A stretch of 64,000 nt of DNA. It comes from Epichloe hybrida. Its lineage: Eukaryota; Ascomycota; Sordariomycetes; Hypocreales; Clavicipitaceae. The notes beneath the pieces are model-generated. The model searched no databases. It was not told the DNA's origin and was given only the letters and a program-made list of their open reading frames with translations. Both the position numbers and the translations under genes were made by a program. Of the stretch, positions 44,701-56,816 are shown one piece after another; within the stretch, counting starts at the first letter, position 1, and each line of letters starts with the position of its first letter. The DNA lies in the NCBI GenBank assembly GCA_019022495.1, contig JAFEKR010000006.1, positions 1,550,001 through 1,614,000 of the forward strand, given 5' to 3'.

Positions 44701-45378
44701 ACATTGTATAGTTCTCGCGGCCAACACAAGTTAGGCTCCGTCGCCCACGTTTTTGCATGTATTCTTGTGGCGGCGCGAGCCCCATGGGCCCTGGCAACCT
44801 GGTAAAAATCATCATCCCCTTTGCCGGTGCTTGGAAGATGCTCCGTCCTTGGCAAGGGGGCGATGCCAATGCAATTTGGTCTGGTGGTCTGGCCCTGTAT
44901 CTTTGCAGCATCTACAGGACCATGCCCGCCCCCTATTTGAGATTTGGCATTTGGGCTTGTTCGGCACCCCATGCATTTCATGTGCCGGCCAAGTACCCTG
45001 CACCCCTGTAATTTTTTATAGATAGACATGAAGTGGCACATCGTCATTTGCGCGCTCGTCTATTGCAAGTCGCCCCGTCTTCGCGGGGGAATCATCGTTG
45101 AGCTGATACTGCTACTGCCCGTCTTCTATGAACACCTAACTCAGAATTTGCTCACAAAAACGCCCAGCCAAATGCTCGTGTGAGGAAAAAGAGAAAGAAA
45201 GAAACCCTAAATCCTGTCCCTATTAAAACGCCATCCGGGGGGAGACCCCGTATCCGTAAACCATTTGTACTGGCGTAGCCCGAGTCATGTACATCCATCC
45301 TTGGGGGAACTAGTCCCAGCTAAGAAATTTAAAACCGCATTGGGGTTCATTTTGCGAACCAGTTCGTCCGGAAATCTT
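41710..45378. other. 3.7 kb gene-free region with microsatellites
   Basis: No supported gene. It contains an A25 tract (43176-43200), G/C homopolymers (42804-42813, 44407-44416), AGAGC repeats (42157-42176), GGTGGT repeats (43576-43606) and the CCCTG repeat at 44417-44447. Three TACGGAGTA words are at 41947, 43638 and 44339. The longer frames here are low-complexity translations of these tracts. Confidence 0.6.
44407..44447 (-). repeat. G10 run plus (CCCTG)n; G-quadruplex-like on the minus strand
   Basis: Ten G (44407-44416), then CCTG and five CCC runs (44421-44443) separated by TG. On the minus strand these are G3 runs with CA loops, the same pentamer seen at 7516-7551 on the plus strand. 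Confidence 0.8.
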
Positions 45379-46669
45379 CTACAGCCTCATTGTCTCGCCG
45401 TCATAGCCGGAGTAGATCATGGGATCGGCTATGCCCATCATGACATCTGTGTTGGGACAAGACAGGATGTCAGGCTTGATGTTGCCAAATTGGTTGCCAA
45501 CCATGCCGTGACTCATCAAGTCCATGTTTTGCAAGGCATCAGTATGTTGCAAGTACTGCATCGACATGGCCATCGCTTGCGTCTTGGGCATAGGCCAAGC
45601 GGCGTAGTCGGGCATCGACTGCGCTTGCGAGGCATACACGACACTAGGATCAATGTCGGGGACCGGGGGGCTGAAGTCGAAGTCGAAGTCGTTGCTGCCA
45701 GCGAAGCTTTGGGGCGACAGTGTAACACAATTACTGCGGCTGCGGCTGCCGCCGCCGCCGCCGAAGGCCGCTCTCCTGTAATCCTCGAAATCGGAGTGGT
45801 CGAGCTCAGACGAGGAAGCGCGGTCGTTGCGTGGAATCTCATCCCTGCTGTCTTTGTGGCTATCCGAGCCGTCTCTGCTCTGCTGCTCTTCGAGCCGGCG
45901 GGCGAGCGCCATCATACCAGCTTCGTCCTCGGGGAAGACGGAATGAACGGGAAGGTCGATGTCGCTGTTGGGTCGGATGCAGCCGAGCTTCTGGGCAATG
46001 TCGTGGATAACAGGCAAACCCCGGTCGTTGAGGTCGGGCTCGCCCAGCTCCCAGGATTGTGAGTTGCGCACCATTTTGTACAATTTGTGAACCGTGGCAA
46101 TGAGGGCGAATTGGGTGTTTTCGAGGACTTCTGCGTATCTAGTCACGTTTGCTGTCAGCGAATGCCACGATTCCGTGCGTTGACAGACCGAGTTCATCTG
46201 GGGACACTGGAACATACCCTCGAGGCAGCTGCTTATACTCAACCTTCTTGCGCACACCAGCTGTGCAGACAAGGCCATCGTCCTTGCATCTTTTGCAGGG
46301 GAATTCGCCGTCACACTATCAACGCGGGGGGGGGGGTAAAAGTCAGCAAATCGAGAACTAGTGCCTATTTTTTTTTTGGGGGGATATATGGGGATATATG
46401 TGTCCCCCGTACAGCATACAACACCAGACTAGAGTTCAATGTACCTTTGTCTTCTTCATTCTACATCTTTCACAAGCCTTCCACACTCGTTTGTGTCGGC
46501 CATCCATGCCAGCGACGTGGGGAACATGGTCATGATGGTGTGCAGCACTCGCACTGGCTCTCTTGGCAACTCGGCTCATTGTCTTTGCGGACTTGGAAGC
46601 AGATGATTTCCTTGGAGCACCCGACTTGCTCGTTTCCGCAGGAGATGAGGGCAAGCTGTGGGAACCCAT
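45379..46669 (-). CDS. Zn2Cys6 fungal transcription factor
   Basis: Three exons (46669-46445, 46315-46218, 46138-45379) give 360 residues. The binuclear cluster is rebuilt across the first intron: ACERCRMKKTK joins CDGEFPCKRCKDDGLVC, matching C-x2-C-x6-C-x5-C-x2-C-x6-C. A conserved helical segment follows: YAEVLENTQFALIATVHKLY, GEPDLNDRGLPVIHDIAQKL and PVHSVFPEDEAGMMALARRL. The C-terminus is disordered and acidic/Gln/Met-rich (a likely activation region). There is no full fungal_trans middle domain; the protein is shorter than most of its class. The segment looks like one recurrent in an unnamed regulator family of ascomycetes; target genes are unknown. A frame further upstream starts with TTG, so ATG 46669 is preferred. 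Confidence 0.85.
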
Positions 46670-48886
46670 GACGGACAGAGGCGGTTGTGGTTGTGGTGAT
46701 GGTGATGGTGATGGTGATGGTAATGGTAATGGTGGGGCTGCTACTCGCTTGGTGGTTTGAAGGTCCCTTGACAATCAATTTAGATCATGTCCAGCAGCCC
46801 TTGGATGAGTGAGAGGGAACTGGTTCGAGTAGTTTTTTGTGATGAGACGGCGATGGGGTTTGCAAGAGGGAGATGAAGGTGCCACGAGGTGGAATATATA
46901 CAGAGGCAATGCGAACATATAATGGGGAAGGGGTGTGTCTTTCTCTGTCTGGTCTGTGTGGGCAACGGTCAGGATGACTCGAAGTGACGGGGGTGATTAA
47001 TGAAAGGAGCAAAGTATTAACCAGACTGCCCGGTAGGTACGTGATCCCTGGCGATTGTATGTAAGGCTGGGATGGCTTGCCCTATGAACCAAGCTTCTGG
47101 CTGATTTCCTTTCCCCGGAACGAGAACCGAAGTTGAAGGGGGTGTGTTTGGGAAGCCATTTCGTCGCCGTCGGCGCGGTGCATGTCCGAGATGGCGAGGC
47201 GCGGAGAGCAACAAAGGCGAGGAGGCGAGGAGGCGAGCAGGGCTCAGTTCATGGAGCATGGAGCATGGCATGGCATGGCATCTGCATGGTGCGAGCGAGG
47301 TGCAGCTTCACGTGCTGGGGCGCGGCACGATTAGCCCTAGGCCACTCAGAGCATGCTGGGGGCGCCCCCCTCCCCCCCCAAACAAGTCCGCGCCGCCCGA
47401 CGCATGAGCGAACTTCACGTCGGCTCGGTTCCCGGGAATGGCTCGTCGACAAGAAGGGAAAAGGGGGGGGGGACGGAAGGCAACTGCGGCATTCGTCTGT
47501 CTCAACATTGGCAGATGATGCTTTCATCGCTTCGCACAATCTCGTGTCCTTGGTGCGTGTTTCCCGATAGGAAAAATAAAAATAAAACCTCCCTGAACAT
47601 GATATGATGTCAACCCCAAACTCCCGCCAGCGCCCAATGCCGACATCCGTGTCGATCCATCGATGATTGGTGGCCGACCCGCCCATGCATGGATCATTCT
47701 CGAGGCGAAATAGTAAGTAGTGAGTGCCCTTTGCCCTTTGCCCTTTGCCCTTTGCTCTTGGTCGTCATGATAATAGCGGCCAGGCCAAACAAGCACCATT
47801 TTTTGTGGCTGTCACTCGTGACCGTACACCGACTCCCGACACCGAGTCTCGACACGGAGTCTCGACACGAAGATTGAACAGCAGTTAGTTACTATGTATT
47901 ACTAGTGAGTCCCCCCTACACCTGCCTCGTCATTATCACGGCATTCCTGGGCTCCAGCGTTCATCCGGACTCGGTCAGCTGCAATTCAGGGACTACTACT
48001 GCCAGTCCCGGACATGCGATTGATATTACCTACCGAGCACGGAGCAGGAGTCCGCCGATCTCAGGGCCCCGACCTCTCGCAAGCCTCCCTCGATCGACGA
48101 TAGCTAATGCCAATGCCGAGAAAGTCCATTGTCCATTGTCGGATCACGGCAGACTCGCTTGTTATACAGCGGCCCGTCAACCGACCACCGCCCAACGCCA
48201 CCAGATTATTTATGCCTCTGCTGTTGAGCCAATGATGTTTTTCTTGTGTTTTTCCTGGGTGTCTTCATCTTATTTGCAACCGTTCTCGGCTTTGGCCTCC
48301 TGCTGCTGTTACGACACAAGTAAAATCGTGACAATATACGGATCCGTACGTCGTGTCTATTCACATGATGCCACACCATTATTCGCATCGCATCGTATTT
48401 CCGTTGGCCAGAGATCGATCCACCAATGCAACCTGCTTTCGTCTTGGTCCGTTCTTGGTAGCCTGGCGCGATCAATGAATGGAATCGCTAGTCTAGAGGT
48501 TCACGACTGCCTCTCTTATTAGACGCTACTTGCATTCCACCTTGTTCTCACTTCTCTTGCTAGGATAAGTCTATTGCTGCCTTGAGGTTTCAAACCCCTT
48601 GATGAGTTTTTGCGTGAAGTCAGCAACCCCCTCCCCAAGATGAGCCCCACAAATACAATGGGACTTTTTACGTATGTAATTTATAGTCTCGCTTCGTGGC
48701 GGGGGCCCTTTGGACTTTACCCGTTGACGACTCGAAAACGGGTTCCCGACATGACATGTGTTCGTCTTCTTGGCAGACAGTACACATGTACGGTTTAACG
48801 CCTAGTCCGTACAGTACACCGTGTACGGAGTAAACCCCCCTGAATTTCTACACGACTATGTACAATGTACAAGCGCCACGTGGGGT

Positions 48887-48912
48887 TAGCCACTAATAGC
48901 TCTTAGTGGCTA
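48887..48912. repeat. Perfect 10-bp inverted repeat (TAGCCAC-type hairpin)
   Basis: TAGCCACTAA (48887-48896), loop TAGCTC, TTAGTGGCTA (48903-48912). It shares the TAGCCAC/GTGGCTA core with the hairpin at 34139-34165. Confidence 0.7.
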
Positions 48913-49191
48913 CAAAGGGTTAGGCCGCTAGGAAACATCTATCATTGGCCTGCCGCCCCTAGTCATGTATGTACTCGTGTAAAATCAAACAGGGATTATT
49001 ATTATTAGAGTGTACATAATATGTACGTCCGCACGTCCGCGCGTTGTCATCTCCAACGAAGCCAGTTAGCACATGGCACAGCAGAGAGGCTTGGCAAAAA
49101 GCAAAACCGCTGTCACATTGAAAAACCCACATCACGAATTTTACATGGAAAGTAGGAGAGAGTAAATTATGATATGGACATGACTACATCC

Positions 49192-49340
49192 CTAATTGAC
49201 TTCCTGCATAGGAGCTGACCAACTGATTGTTGACTTGGCTTGCTTACCGAGCAGCTGCTCAATTAGCTATACAGCACTAGGTAGGCCGGTAATAAGCAAG
49301 CCAAGTCAACCAGTTAGTCAGCTCCTAGGAAGTCAATTAG
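49192..49340. mobile_element. Short inverted-repeat element (MITE-like), about 149 bp
   Basis: The left arm 49192-49247 begins CTAATTGACTTCCT and contains GACTTGGCTTGCTTA. The right arm 49288-49340 ends AGGAAGTCAATTAG and is its reverse complement, apart from a 4-base insertion (GCAT) and a few mismatches. About 40 bases lie between the arms. The length, non-coding content and long terminal inverted repeats fit a miniature element mobilised in trans, or a fold-back remnant. A clear target-site duplication was not found. Confidence 0.65.
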
Positions 49341-49409
49341 CATAATGCTTAATACATACATATACAGCACTAGGTAGGCCACTTGGCATACTGCTTAATA
49401 CATACATAT
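49268..49409. repeat. Direct repeats overlapping and flanking the inverted-repeat element
   Basis: TATACAGCACTAGGTAGGCC occurs at 49268-49287 (inside the element) and identically at 49361-49380 (outside). GCATA-[A/C]-TGCTTAATACATACATAT occurs at 49340-49363 and 49386-49409 with one mismatch. This suggests local duplication after or during insertion. Confidence 0.75.
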
Positions 49410-52400
49410 GCTACTGATATAATCATCAACGTGTCGATTGATACATGTTGACTCATGCGGGGTTTCCTTGATTTTGCGATGTGACAGCGTTTTGCGACCC
49501 TATGGCGCCACTTTCGCCGGGGTTTCTCAGCCCAGTGAGACAGACCGACCAGTTTGTGAGACAACAGCTAATAGCCATTGGTAAAGCTACATTCAACAGA
49601 CAGACGCAGGTCGTGTCTCACACGGCTTATTTCAACTGCTTCTCCGCGTGCTTCTCGGGTGGCCGTGACATTCTCTCGATATCTCACTGTCATGACAAGC
49701 ACATACAACGACACAGTTACGGCGATTTCAGCAACCGCTCTCAGTTCTCTGGGCTCTTGTTTCCCGCGCTGCATGTCGATGTGGTCTGTTACCATCTGTT
49801 ACCACAGATCGCTGTGAGATGGCGGTGGGGGCTGCCCGGAGATTTCTAACAAGCCGATTCCGATTGACAATGTCCGCGGACGTTGAATAGGGGGGGTGAA
49901 AAGTTCCTCTCCCCATATTATTGTATGTGGAATATGTAGGAGTAATAAGCCAATATTGTCTCCCGAGTCCCGGCTGCCCATGTACCGACTACAACAAAAC
50001 ACGGAGTACATAGCCTCAATCCGGCAGTTGATGTCTCGGGGGCACCACTGGATGTGGGCCAATCAGAACAAAAGATAGAAAAGGGGTACTTCTGAGTGGT
50101 GTGTGAATCGCACGGTAAATAGGACATCTTTTTGCAAAGAAAAGGCCATGTAGGAGTATCTCGCCAAGCCCGGCTTCTCTGCTAAATTTAGGTAGGTGCC
50201 TTGCCTGTACATATGTACGGAGTGCGGACATACGGAATATTACCCCCAACATTAAAAAAAAAGAACGGGGTCTTCCCTTGCTCCTTGTCAAAGGGATAAT
50301 ACAGCTGCGCTGGGAAATATGTATGCTGGCTGGTTGATGGCTGGTTGCTGGCTGATCATCTGCAGCCGCGTCTAATAACGATTGAAGCAAGGACACGAAC
50401 CGTCTCATCCAATCCAAGCGAGGACTGTGGACGCGCTTTCGGTTCGGGTCAGAGAAAGACGAGTTTTCGTTTTTTTTTTTTTATCTCGGCTCGTCGGCTC
50501 GTCCTATTCAGGCTCAAAGGCCTTCGGCAACAACCGTACCCGACTTGTAAGTTTGTGGCGGAGGAAGCGACCCATGTAATCTGCAATCCGGACGGTCCAA
50601 TCCGTGTTACCTATTACCGTACACCGTTTGTCCACGGGTTTCATGTAAGATTTCGATTTTCTCGTCTTGTAAATCATCAACGGACTACTCAGCAGGTGAC
50701 GAACAAGTCTTTTTAGCCAGCACAGCCTTGGGATTGAGCCAAACCTGGGAAATGATGTGGGCCATATGCCGTCTCTCTCTCTCTCCCTCTCTCACCAACT
50801 GACCAGACCCTGCAAGATGAAGCGTCAATGCATGCCAAGCGATCTGCAATGTAGTGCTGTTCATGTCAAAAGGCTGGGCATCGCATCATCACCCCGTCGA
50901 CCTTGCAAGGCCACCCACCCTGGGTATGCGAGCGAGACTGGGAGATTGGCAAGCCCACGCCCTCCGTAATAATAATAGTCGATCCTCCGTACATTAACGC
51001 AGCCCCAGCTCCAGCGTGATGCATGTGGTGGAGCGCAGTTGCATTCGCAAGGCGCGGCTGGGGTTCGTGTCTGTAACTTGTCATGTATAAACGACGGGAT
51101 CAAGACTTGAGCTATGTAGCCTAATACATTTTAGTCCTTGAGCTCGCCTAATCGTCCTTGAGGTCGCCTAAGAGTCCATATCATTCGTTGGCTCGCCTCG
51201 CCTTCCTTCCTCCTTTGACGCCAAGGCACTAGCCCCAGAAAGAACTGCAGTAGAGCCCAAACCTGTCTCAATCCACGCTCCTGTCAAATTTTACGAAGAA
51301 GTTTTTTTTTTTCCATGTTATCTCGCTAGAAAAACTACAATCCCGGAGCTCGATCAGTCCGTTTTTTTTTTATAAAAAAAAAAAAAGTCCCGCTTTCTTA
51401 ATCTTGCATGCTACTACGGATCATATGTGATGCATCCTACGTAGCAGAGGTGCTGGTTCTATAAATATATCCCTGTAATCTCTCACAGGTCCTCACTGCT
51501 AACAAGAGCACTGGGGGATCCTTGGTACGCAGGTGTAGCCTTACGGGATCCGAGGAGATCGTCTGAACAACCCTCCGCACGAACCATGGTGCAACGGACG
51601 GCGCATCACCGCGCATGTCCGCGCATGTCCGCGCAGAGCAGGATGAGGATGGCACCGACGATCAGTCAGGGTTCCCCCAGGTGAGGCAATTACTGAAGCC
51701 AACGTGCTGTGCTCTGCCGGAACCCAGTCTCGGCACCGGGACGCGAAACCGTCGTGTCAGAAACATGTCCCGAACCGATTGAAGGAAGTCCGGATGTGTT
51801 CCTCTGCTTGCGCGCGCCTCTGGAGGTACTGGCTGCGGATGAGCTGTTTTCCGCGAGACGAGACTTCGGGCCCCGGCGGGCTTTTCTCGCACTTCGGCCC
51901 AAAGAGATTGACATGCCTCGTTCTAAGCCGGTGTAAAACTGTTGGTCCGGCGTCACTTGCCGAGACAGCAATGACGGCTTCATCCAAGGACGTGGATGAT
52001 TTTGCATGAATGCATTGCTTATCGAGAGCCTCGGAAGTTCGGAAACACACAGAGACAGACCACCAAGGAATTCGCTTGATGGATTTGTCTGTCGACCTGA
52101 TATCGAAACTCGAATCCATTCAGCCCTCTTGGCCGCCAATTTCCATGGACTTTTTCGCCCACCATTATCTCCACTTTCCTGGCGATTATTATAGCTATCC
52201 CTTGGGTCCAGATATCATCAACTACACGAGCCGAATTTCGCTGTTCCACCGTTGACGTCCAAGACGTCCCCAGGACCCCCCCCTCCCCCCAACCATTGAC
52301 GTCAATGATGCTCGTGCTGATGTGCATTCATGACAGCCTGATCCTCAGCCCACGTCAAGTGTCCGTTTTGATTTGCAAGAACGTCTGGATCCACGTCATC

Positions 52401-53809
52401 AGCTTAAACGAGATGATCGAATGTATCGCCATAGTAGTCAATTACCATGGCTCGACGCAGGCAGCAGATGTTAGCTGCCGAGTTCGCAGGCGGGGAAACA
52501 TCCAGTGCTTTTCTTCAATGTAGAATTTGCCGTTGCGTAATACCGTAGTGGTCGTACTTTTCCCTCACTCAGCCCACAAGTACTCATCTCGCACCACTGA
52601 TAATAAATCTCCGGGACTACGGAGTACTCTGGGTGCATTTGCTGTCCCTATATGGCCTGGGGTATGCCAATCTCGCAGGCTCTGGGCCCGCTGGCTGCGG
52701 GATTATCGGGGAAAACGTGTTGATGTGCCACGGTATCGCGGCAACGCCGGAAGGAAGCTTTTTGATCAAAGTCAGCGGGCCTCCGATCTGAATCCGCAGA
52801 GGCTGTTTGCTCTAGTGGCGGTGGATGGGAAGAGTGAGCGGGCGTGCAAGACGCAAGGCGGAATATGAAGGTTCGGGAGCCATGTCGATGAGAATGATGG
52901 GAGCAGGCAATTTCGTGAAGAAGAAGCAATCTTGACCTGCAGTTGCGGTTGACGCCACACAGCTCATCTTCAGATTGGTGTCGTGTCAGTGCCACCACAT
53001 TGCCCCGTCAGCCTCCATCAACAACTCATCTGAACTTGCAGGCCGGTCTGGTCAACAACAGGTTCTATTTGCGTACAGGTCTGTAGGGGATGGTTTGGAC
53101 CCGAATCCACAGTTCTCGTCAGGGGGGGGGAAGGAATGCACAATCGTAATCGAGCTATGGGGCCGTTGTGTGACCTTCCGGGGAGTGGAGCCCGAGGCTC
53201 TCGCTGAATCCGTTGAATTCGATGATTTGAAGGTCTTGTGGCTTCATTGAAGCTTACGGAATCGAAGAATCTGACGAATCTGACGATGTGATATTGATAG
53301 ATAATGTCTACGTAGTATAATGTGTGACGGCCGTTGAATTTCCGACGAAACTGACCGCCGACCGTATATGACTTGTCTTCTGACATGAATGCTGAAGGTC
53401 TCTCTTTAAATTGATGATTTCGATGCAGGAGGCCTTGAAAATGACGAACTTGACGCTGAAGGCGTTGAAGGCGTTGAAGACTACCCTGCAGGTTAAGTTA
53501 ACCCGGCCTGAAGAACCTGGGTACTGAGTCCTGACTGGGTCACCCACCATAAGCGGCTAGTCTCCGCGCCCGTAATAACCGCCCACAACGCGCATATGAC
53601 GACATGGACTACGGATTACGTTTAGAGCCCATGAGCTCAACCTAAGCTCAGCTTTGTGCATTGTCTCTTATTACTCAAAATCAGTTCCTTGATTCCGTTG
53701 CGAGCTTTCTTCCGTATCCTCCAGGTCTTCACCATCTTGCCATACACTTTTCGCACATACAATTTCGCACATTTTGCCACAATTCCAGTTTCGACACACA
53801 ACAAACACC

Positions 53810-55136
53810 ATGGCCGAATCATCACAGGACACGAAATCCGCAGCAAATCGAGCTGCTCAGTCGATCAATGAGAAGGCGCAAGGAATTCTGTAAGTCTTGC
53901 AACGAGAGCTGTGCAATCTACGCGCTTCATACTGAGCTTCATGTAGCAAGCAAGACCTGGGCAAGGCCAAAGTCGTTGCGTACGACGCACTCAAGAGCAA
54001 GGCGTACCTTTATCCACTCAAGGTAAGCTTACATGTACTTACATAACCTCGTAATGGACCGTCATTCCCTATGTTGTCTTCCTAACAGTCAGTGCAACAT
54101 GACAGGGCATCTTCTACTTCCTATCACACACGTCATTATGGAAACCGTTCACATCCAAGATCGGCCCATACCTTGCAGTGTCTGCCGCCGTCGTGGGCGG
54201 CATGTTCGCCCTCGCATATCTCCCACAATTGGCTATCCTTGTCTTCACGAGCGGTCCTCTTGCCCCTGTTACGACGGCTTTACTTGTCCTCAACGAAAGC
54301 TCGACCATTGTCAACATCATTTCGAGAAACTGGATTCTGCAGCAGGCTATTCTGGACACCTTTGACGGCACTCTTGTCTCTAGAAACGCGACAACCATGG
54401 TTCGCGAGGGCCGTGAGGTCAGCTCTGGGAGCGATCCTATTTCGAGACTCGGCAAGACGCTGAAGAACCCTTTCTCAAAGTTCAGCCCTACGGCTCTCGT
54501 CAGATACGTCATGTATTTGCCCCTCAACTTTATTCCTGTTTTTGGCACGGCTGCGTTTTTGTTTCTCCAGGGTATGTTCAGGCTTTTTCTACTGCCTGTG
54601 TCGAGATTCTCCACTGGTTACTAATGGCTTCGACAGCTCGAAGCAGAGGGCAGATGGTGCACGGTCGAGTAAGTTGGCCTTTTGTGATGTGTCAATTTTG
54701 GTGGAAAAAAAAAAAGGTAATCCGCGTATTAATGACATCACTCTAGTACTTCCAACTCAAGAAGTTGTCCGCCTCTCAGAAACAAGAATGGCTGGAAAAG
54801 CACACCGGGGCTTACACAGCGTAAGTCGTCTTTCGTCGTCATTCACACTCAGTTGCGACGATGGGTGGCACTTTTGTGGTCCACTCCATTAACCCATTGT
54901 CTACAGGTTCGGCATGGTCGCAACGCTATTGGAAATGATCCCTGTAGCCAATATCTTCTTCACATACACAAATACAGGTGAGTGAGATACGCTGGTTCCT
55001 TCAATGTCTTGATTTCTCCAGTCTGACCTTCACAGTTGGGGCTGCGCTGTGGGCTGCGGATATTGAAGAGATCAATTCAACCATGACGGATGAAACGGCA
55101 CCTACACTGAGGGAAGCTGCCAAGAAGGTTCAGTAG
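53810..55136 (+). CDS. Rrt8/EI24-like multi-pass membrane protein
   Basis: Seven exons (53810-53889, 53947-54022, 54106-54571, 54637-54668, 54747-54820, 54907-54977, 55036-55136) give 299 residues. After a polar N-terminus (MAESSQDTKSAANRAAQSIN) and KAYLYPLKGIFYFLSHTSLW come hydrophobic segments VSAAVVGGMFALAYLPQLAI, TALLVLNESSTIVNIISRNW, YLPLNFIPVFGTAAFLFLQ and MVATLLEMIPVANIFF. The layout and the LNFIP..GT and MIP.AN..F motifs match fungal proteins named outer spore wall protein Rrt8/Lds, related to the EI24/CysZ fold. Yeast Rrt8 and Lds1/2 sit on lipid droplets and the spore wall; the role in a mould is unproven. Exon 4 is only 32 nt, yet every junction keeps frame and family-like sequence. 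Confidence 0.8.
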
Positions 55137-56816
55137 GCGAGAATTCTTGAACCACGAAGCCAAAGCGCAGCATCTGTCAGCCGCCTTGACCTCTCTGTTG
55201 TCTAGTCATGTTGCTCAAACCACGCTGCCATGTCGAACGAGTTTGTCCAATTAAGCGAGGCTGAGGATTCCTATTCCATTTGTGCTGTGATACAGTGTTG
55301 GTGAGAGTATAGACCGACTTAATTTGACTTGTATCGTATTGAAAGAGGAACATCGTTGCAGTTTGTCTTAGCCTGTTGCAATACATCCCGTCGTCCGTGA
55401 TCTCAATTAATTACCGTCTGTTCAATCGTTGGCCTAAAATGAGGAAGTCATAGACATCTGTTCATGGCCGTGTATGCACGATTCAGACCGCAACCCGTTG
55501 TTGGGCTTGCACAACCTGTGTCATTTCTAGAACTCCAACCGGCTCGTCTCGCATGTACAACGAATGAATGAATGATGGAACCTTCGGCGTCCGTCGTGGC
55601 GCTGAGGAGAGCTCCCGCTGTGAAACAACGAGAGGCGAATTCACGGTAGTGCGCCGCGACTATCAGCCATATGCAGGTACTCCATCGCCTTGTGTACCCG
55701 TCCATCGCTCTTCATGACTGTTTGCGCATTGTGATACTCGCCGTTGTAGATCGTTACACCGCGAACTGCAAGGGTACGCCAAGGTCGTGAGATTCTGCAA
55801 TGCAGCAGGGGGTGGTGGACATGGTCCCGATCGATTGTGTTGCAGGCATTCATTCAGTTCAAAGTTTCGCAGCCAACGTCATGAGCCATTAGGTGTGCCT
55901 TCCGATACAAACAGCCAGCGGAGGGAAACCCTGGCTTATGGCTTCGTTCTTTCCAAGTAAGTGTCTTTATCCTGATGGGGAATCTGCAGTCGGCTTGGAG
56001 AATGCGTAATGCCGATAAGCCGAGTAACTAGGCAGTTTGCCTCATTCGCAAATCATTCCAACTCGCCGCATTTTGCCTCGTGTTACCGTGATCGGGTCGT
56101 GTAGATGGTTGAAACTCGTTGAGGTGCAAAAGAGCCTTGTGCAAGGACCGTCAGACGGTGTCATGCTCTAAAGTGACTTCGGAGGAGGCAAGACTCGGTC
56201 GACAAGGCAACAATCTGGATACCAACCATGCCTGTCGAAAGCCGCTGTGCTCCCCCCGTGTATATGCCATGACCGGTTTGGTCAATCCTGGTGGCTCGTG
56301 CCTGCCGTAAACGGCTGTAGACGACTGTAGACGATATTCGCGTCCCGCTGGCAGCTGATACGGACTGCGCGCTTCTTGGCGTTCTTACTTGAATGTCGGA
56401 ATCATTTTTCCGTCTCAAATTGTCGGCTTTTATTTTCTGCTATCAAACTCGTGTATATCCGTCCCTCCCTCCTCCCTCCTCCCTCCTCCCTCCTCTCCCT
56501 GTCTCTTTTCTCTTTCATCCGCCATCGTCGTTGGCGCCCCTATAACTTTTTTTTTTTGGTAGTCGTGTGTCGCGACGTTTGGGACATTACCTCGTTGCCT
56601 TTCATTCTTTTCTGTCCTGAGATTATCCCTTTCCTAGACCGTTAGTGTCTCAAAGCTTCTCAGACCGCTACACTCTCGTTACCTCTCCCCTATTTTGAAA
56701 TAGTTCTTGGGTATATCCTCGGACAGTCTCTCGGCCTTGAGATACCTAGCACTTTGCCGATATAGGCAAACTTAATCATACCCAAACCCGCATTCGTTTC
56801 TTCAGATATCTGCACA
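55137..56816. other. Intergenic: promoter region of the Ser/Thr-rich gene
   Basis: 1.7 kb with no supported gene. A CCTCCCTCCTCC-type pyrimidine repeat (56461-56500) and a T10 run (56548-56557) lie upstream of the next ATG, consistent with a CT-rich fungal promoter. Confidence 0.6.

Larger units (their letters stand above)
46670..53809. other. 7 kb gene desert with mobile-element traces
   Basis: No gene is supported in 7.1 kb. Contents include a GGTGAT/GGTAAT microsatellite (46694-46732) in the probable 5' UTR of the regulator and CCCTTTG heptamer repeats (47726-47757). A hairpin lies at 48887-48912, an inverted-repeat element at 49192-49340 with flanking direct repeats to 49409, and TACGGAGTA words at 48824 and 52618. 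The 205-codon frame at 47905-48522 starts with GTG and has no family character. Confidence 0.55.

Noticed and set aside
47905..48522. 205-codon frame in the gene desert
   Set aside because: It begins with GTG, has no ATG near the start, no intron logic and no recognisable domain; the composition looks non-coding.
49728..50417. Several 60-130 codon minus-strand frames
   Set aside because: Low-quality frames in repeat-bearing intergenic DNA; no domain or splice support.
51662..52199. Overlapping frames of 75-150 codons on both strands near 51.7-52.2 kb
   Set aside because: They overlap on opposite strands with no conserved motif, no signal peptide and no plausible intron chain.
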